This document shows positions 63,029 to 64,000 of a stretch of DNA of 64,000 nt, piece by piece. Position numbers and translations under genes: made by a program. A model generated the notes under the pieces. The model saw only the letters and a program-made list of their open reading frames with translations. It was not told the origin of the DNA and did no database searches. Position 1 is the stretch's first letter. Every line of letters starts with the position of its first letter. Source of the DNA: Thiofilum sp. (GTDB lineage Bacteria; Pseudomonadota; Gammaproteobacteria; Thiotrichales; Thiotrichaceae). The stretch lies in NCBI RefSeq assembly GCF_016711335.1, contig NZ_JADJTF010000001.1:1240001-1304000 (forward strand), read 5' to 3'.

Positions 63029-63964
63029 ATGTCAGTCACTTCACCCCAACTACTCAACGCCACACTTGATGCCTTAAATCAAGTCATCCTAGGCAAGGCA
63101 CATACCGTGCGCTTAGCCTTAACCTGTTTGGTAGCGGGGGGGCACTTACTCTTAGAAGATTTACCCGGTATGGGGAAGACCACTTTGGCTCATGCTCTCG
63201 CTCAAGTGTGTGGCTTAGCCTATAAGCGGGTGCAGTTTACCAGTGATTTACTGCCTGCCGATTTAATAGGAGCGTCCATTTTTGACCCTAAAACAACCAC
63301 CTTTCATTTCCATCAAGGCCCCCTATTTAGTCAAGTCTTTCTAGCCGATGAACTCAATCGCGCGACTCCCAAAGCGCAAAGTGCCTTATTAGAGGCAATG
63401 GAAGAAAAGCAAATTAGTGTGGATGGTAAAACCTATCCTTTACCACAACCATTTTTTGTTATTGCAACGCAAAATCCTCAAGCACAATTGGGTACTTTTA
63501 ATTTGCCAGAATCCCAGCTCGACCGCTTTTTACTGCGTATTTCATTAGGTTATCCCGATCCAGCGGTAGAACGTGAAATGTTAGCGGGACGTAATGGACG
63601 CCAATTGCTGGCTAAGCTCCAACCAGTATTGAATATGGAGCATTTAAGAGCACTGCAACAGCTAGTGCCACAAATCAAAATGACCGATGCTTTACTGGAC
63701 TATATTCAACGTTTAATTGCTTGTACTAGGCAGCATGAGCGTTGCCAAGTGGGGCTTTCGCCGCGTGGTGCATTGGCTTTAGTGCGAGCTGCGCAAAGCT
63801 GGGCATTATTACAAGGACGCAGTTATGTTTTACCCGAAGATGTACAGGCAGTGTTTGTAGCAGTGGCTGGACATCGTTTAATCGGGCGTCATGAGCAGGG
63901 TGAACCACTAGCACGTTTACTATTAGCGCAAGTCGATGTAGTAGGAGCGAGCCGTGCTGCTTGA
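63029..63964 (+). CDS. MoxR-family AAA+ ATPase
   Basis: MoxR ATPases act as chaperones for assembling or activating protein complexes, commonly with DUF58 and VWA partners. The ATG at 63029 has AAAGG upstream and gives 311 residues. Walker A is LPGMGKTTLAHAL, Walker B is QVFLADELNRATPKAQSALL, and sensor 1 is FFVIATQNPQAQLG. The lid domain has GLSPRGALALVRAAQ. The stop overlaps the start of another frame on the same strand that is cut by the window edge. Confidence 0.94.
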   Translation: MSVTSPQLLNATLDALNQVILGKAHTVRLALTCLVAGGHLLLEDLPGMGKTTLAHALAQVCGLAYKRVQFTSDLLPADLIGASIFDPKTTTFHFHQGPLFSQVFLADELNRATPKAQSALLEAMEEKQISVDGKTYPLPQPFFVIATQNPQAQLGTFNLPESQLDRFLLRISLGYPDPAVEREMLAGRNGRQLLAKLQPVLNMEHLRALQQLVPQIKMTDALLDYIQRLIACTRQHERCQVGLSPRGALALVRAAQSWALLQGRSYVLPEDVQAVFVAVAGHRLIGRHEQGEPLARLLLAQVDVVGASRAA

Positions 63965-64000
63965 TGGGGTACGTAATACGTGGGATCAGCGCTGGCAAAC
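63954..64000 (+). CDS. Start of a gene cut by the right edge, probably DUF58
   Basis: A GTG at 63954, overlapping the end of the MoxR gene, opens a frame reading MLLDGVRNTWDQRWQ up to the edge. MoxR genes are regularly followed by DUF58 genes with such overlaps, and this beginning is compatible. With only 15 residues visible this is mainly a context call. Confidence 0.4.
   Translation, partial: MLLDGVRNTWDQRWQ

Overview
The window looks like chromosomal DNA of a gammaproteobacterium of moderate GC content. The strongest taxonomic clue is gene order: a LysM lipoprotein, dprA and smg run divergently from def, fmt, rsmB, a DUF4390 gene, an NtrY/NtrX pair and trkA, which is a familiar gammaproteobacterial arrangement. 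A Thiothrix-like (Thiotrichales) origin is plausible from the general protein flavour, but it is an impression and was not tested. No rRNA, tRNA or CRISPR array was recognised.

Layout. 1-7.5 kb: a branched-chain amino acid ABC transporter (permease cut by the left edge, plus binding protein), DNA polymerase I and a two-component system, all on the minus strand. 7.6-8.8 kb: a solo-tnpB element of the IS200/IS605 superfamily. 9-13 kb: a lipoprotein, bioA and a B12-binding radical SAM protein. 13-16.2 kb: a possible small transcript with a 45-codon ORF, a 3D-domain protein, then hisB-hisH and rnd. 16.6-28 kb: the smg-dprA-LysM and def-fmt-rsmB-DUF4390-ntrYX-trkA clusters. 28-38 kb: a FimT-like pseudopilin, then a five-gene alpha-glucan cluster (GH57, malQ, glgB, glgA, glgP). 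38-42.8 kb: an accessory patch with an inverted repeat, an unknown membrane protein, a NgoPII-like restriction-modification pair and a VapBC toxin-antitoxin. 42.8-48.4 kb: ispH, a broken-frame purD, an acidic exported protein and typA. 48.8-56.2 kb: a large NHL/FN3 exported protein, a truncated haemoglobin, an AEC transporter, an unknown protein, cmoM and an Ig-like repeat protein. 56.5-64 kb: a small membrane protein, an M23 peptidase, creD, nadA, a DDE insertion sequence, a FUN14 protein, a short element related to the tnpB transposon, an ankyrin protein, a MoxR ATPase and the first bases of its probable DUF58 partner.

How the genes work together. The glucan cluster can elongate (GlgA), branch (GlgB), phosphorolyse (GlgP) and rearrange (MalQ, GH57) glycogen, but glgC is not in it. 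The def-fmt-rsmB group matures nascent proteins and rRNA. NtrY/NtrX is a membrane sensor with a regulator whose AAA+ domain looks degenerate. The main oddities are purD interrupted by a frameshift exactly at its conserved GPE motif, a 134-bp element at 62.1 kb that keeps both ends of a TnpB transposon without the protein, a TnpB whose RuvC-II glutamate seems relocated, and a promoter-plus-small-ORF-plus-hairpins unit at 13.0-13.3 kb.
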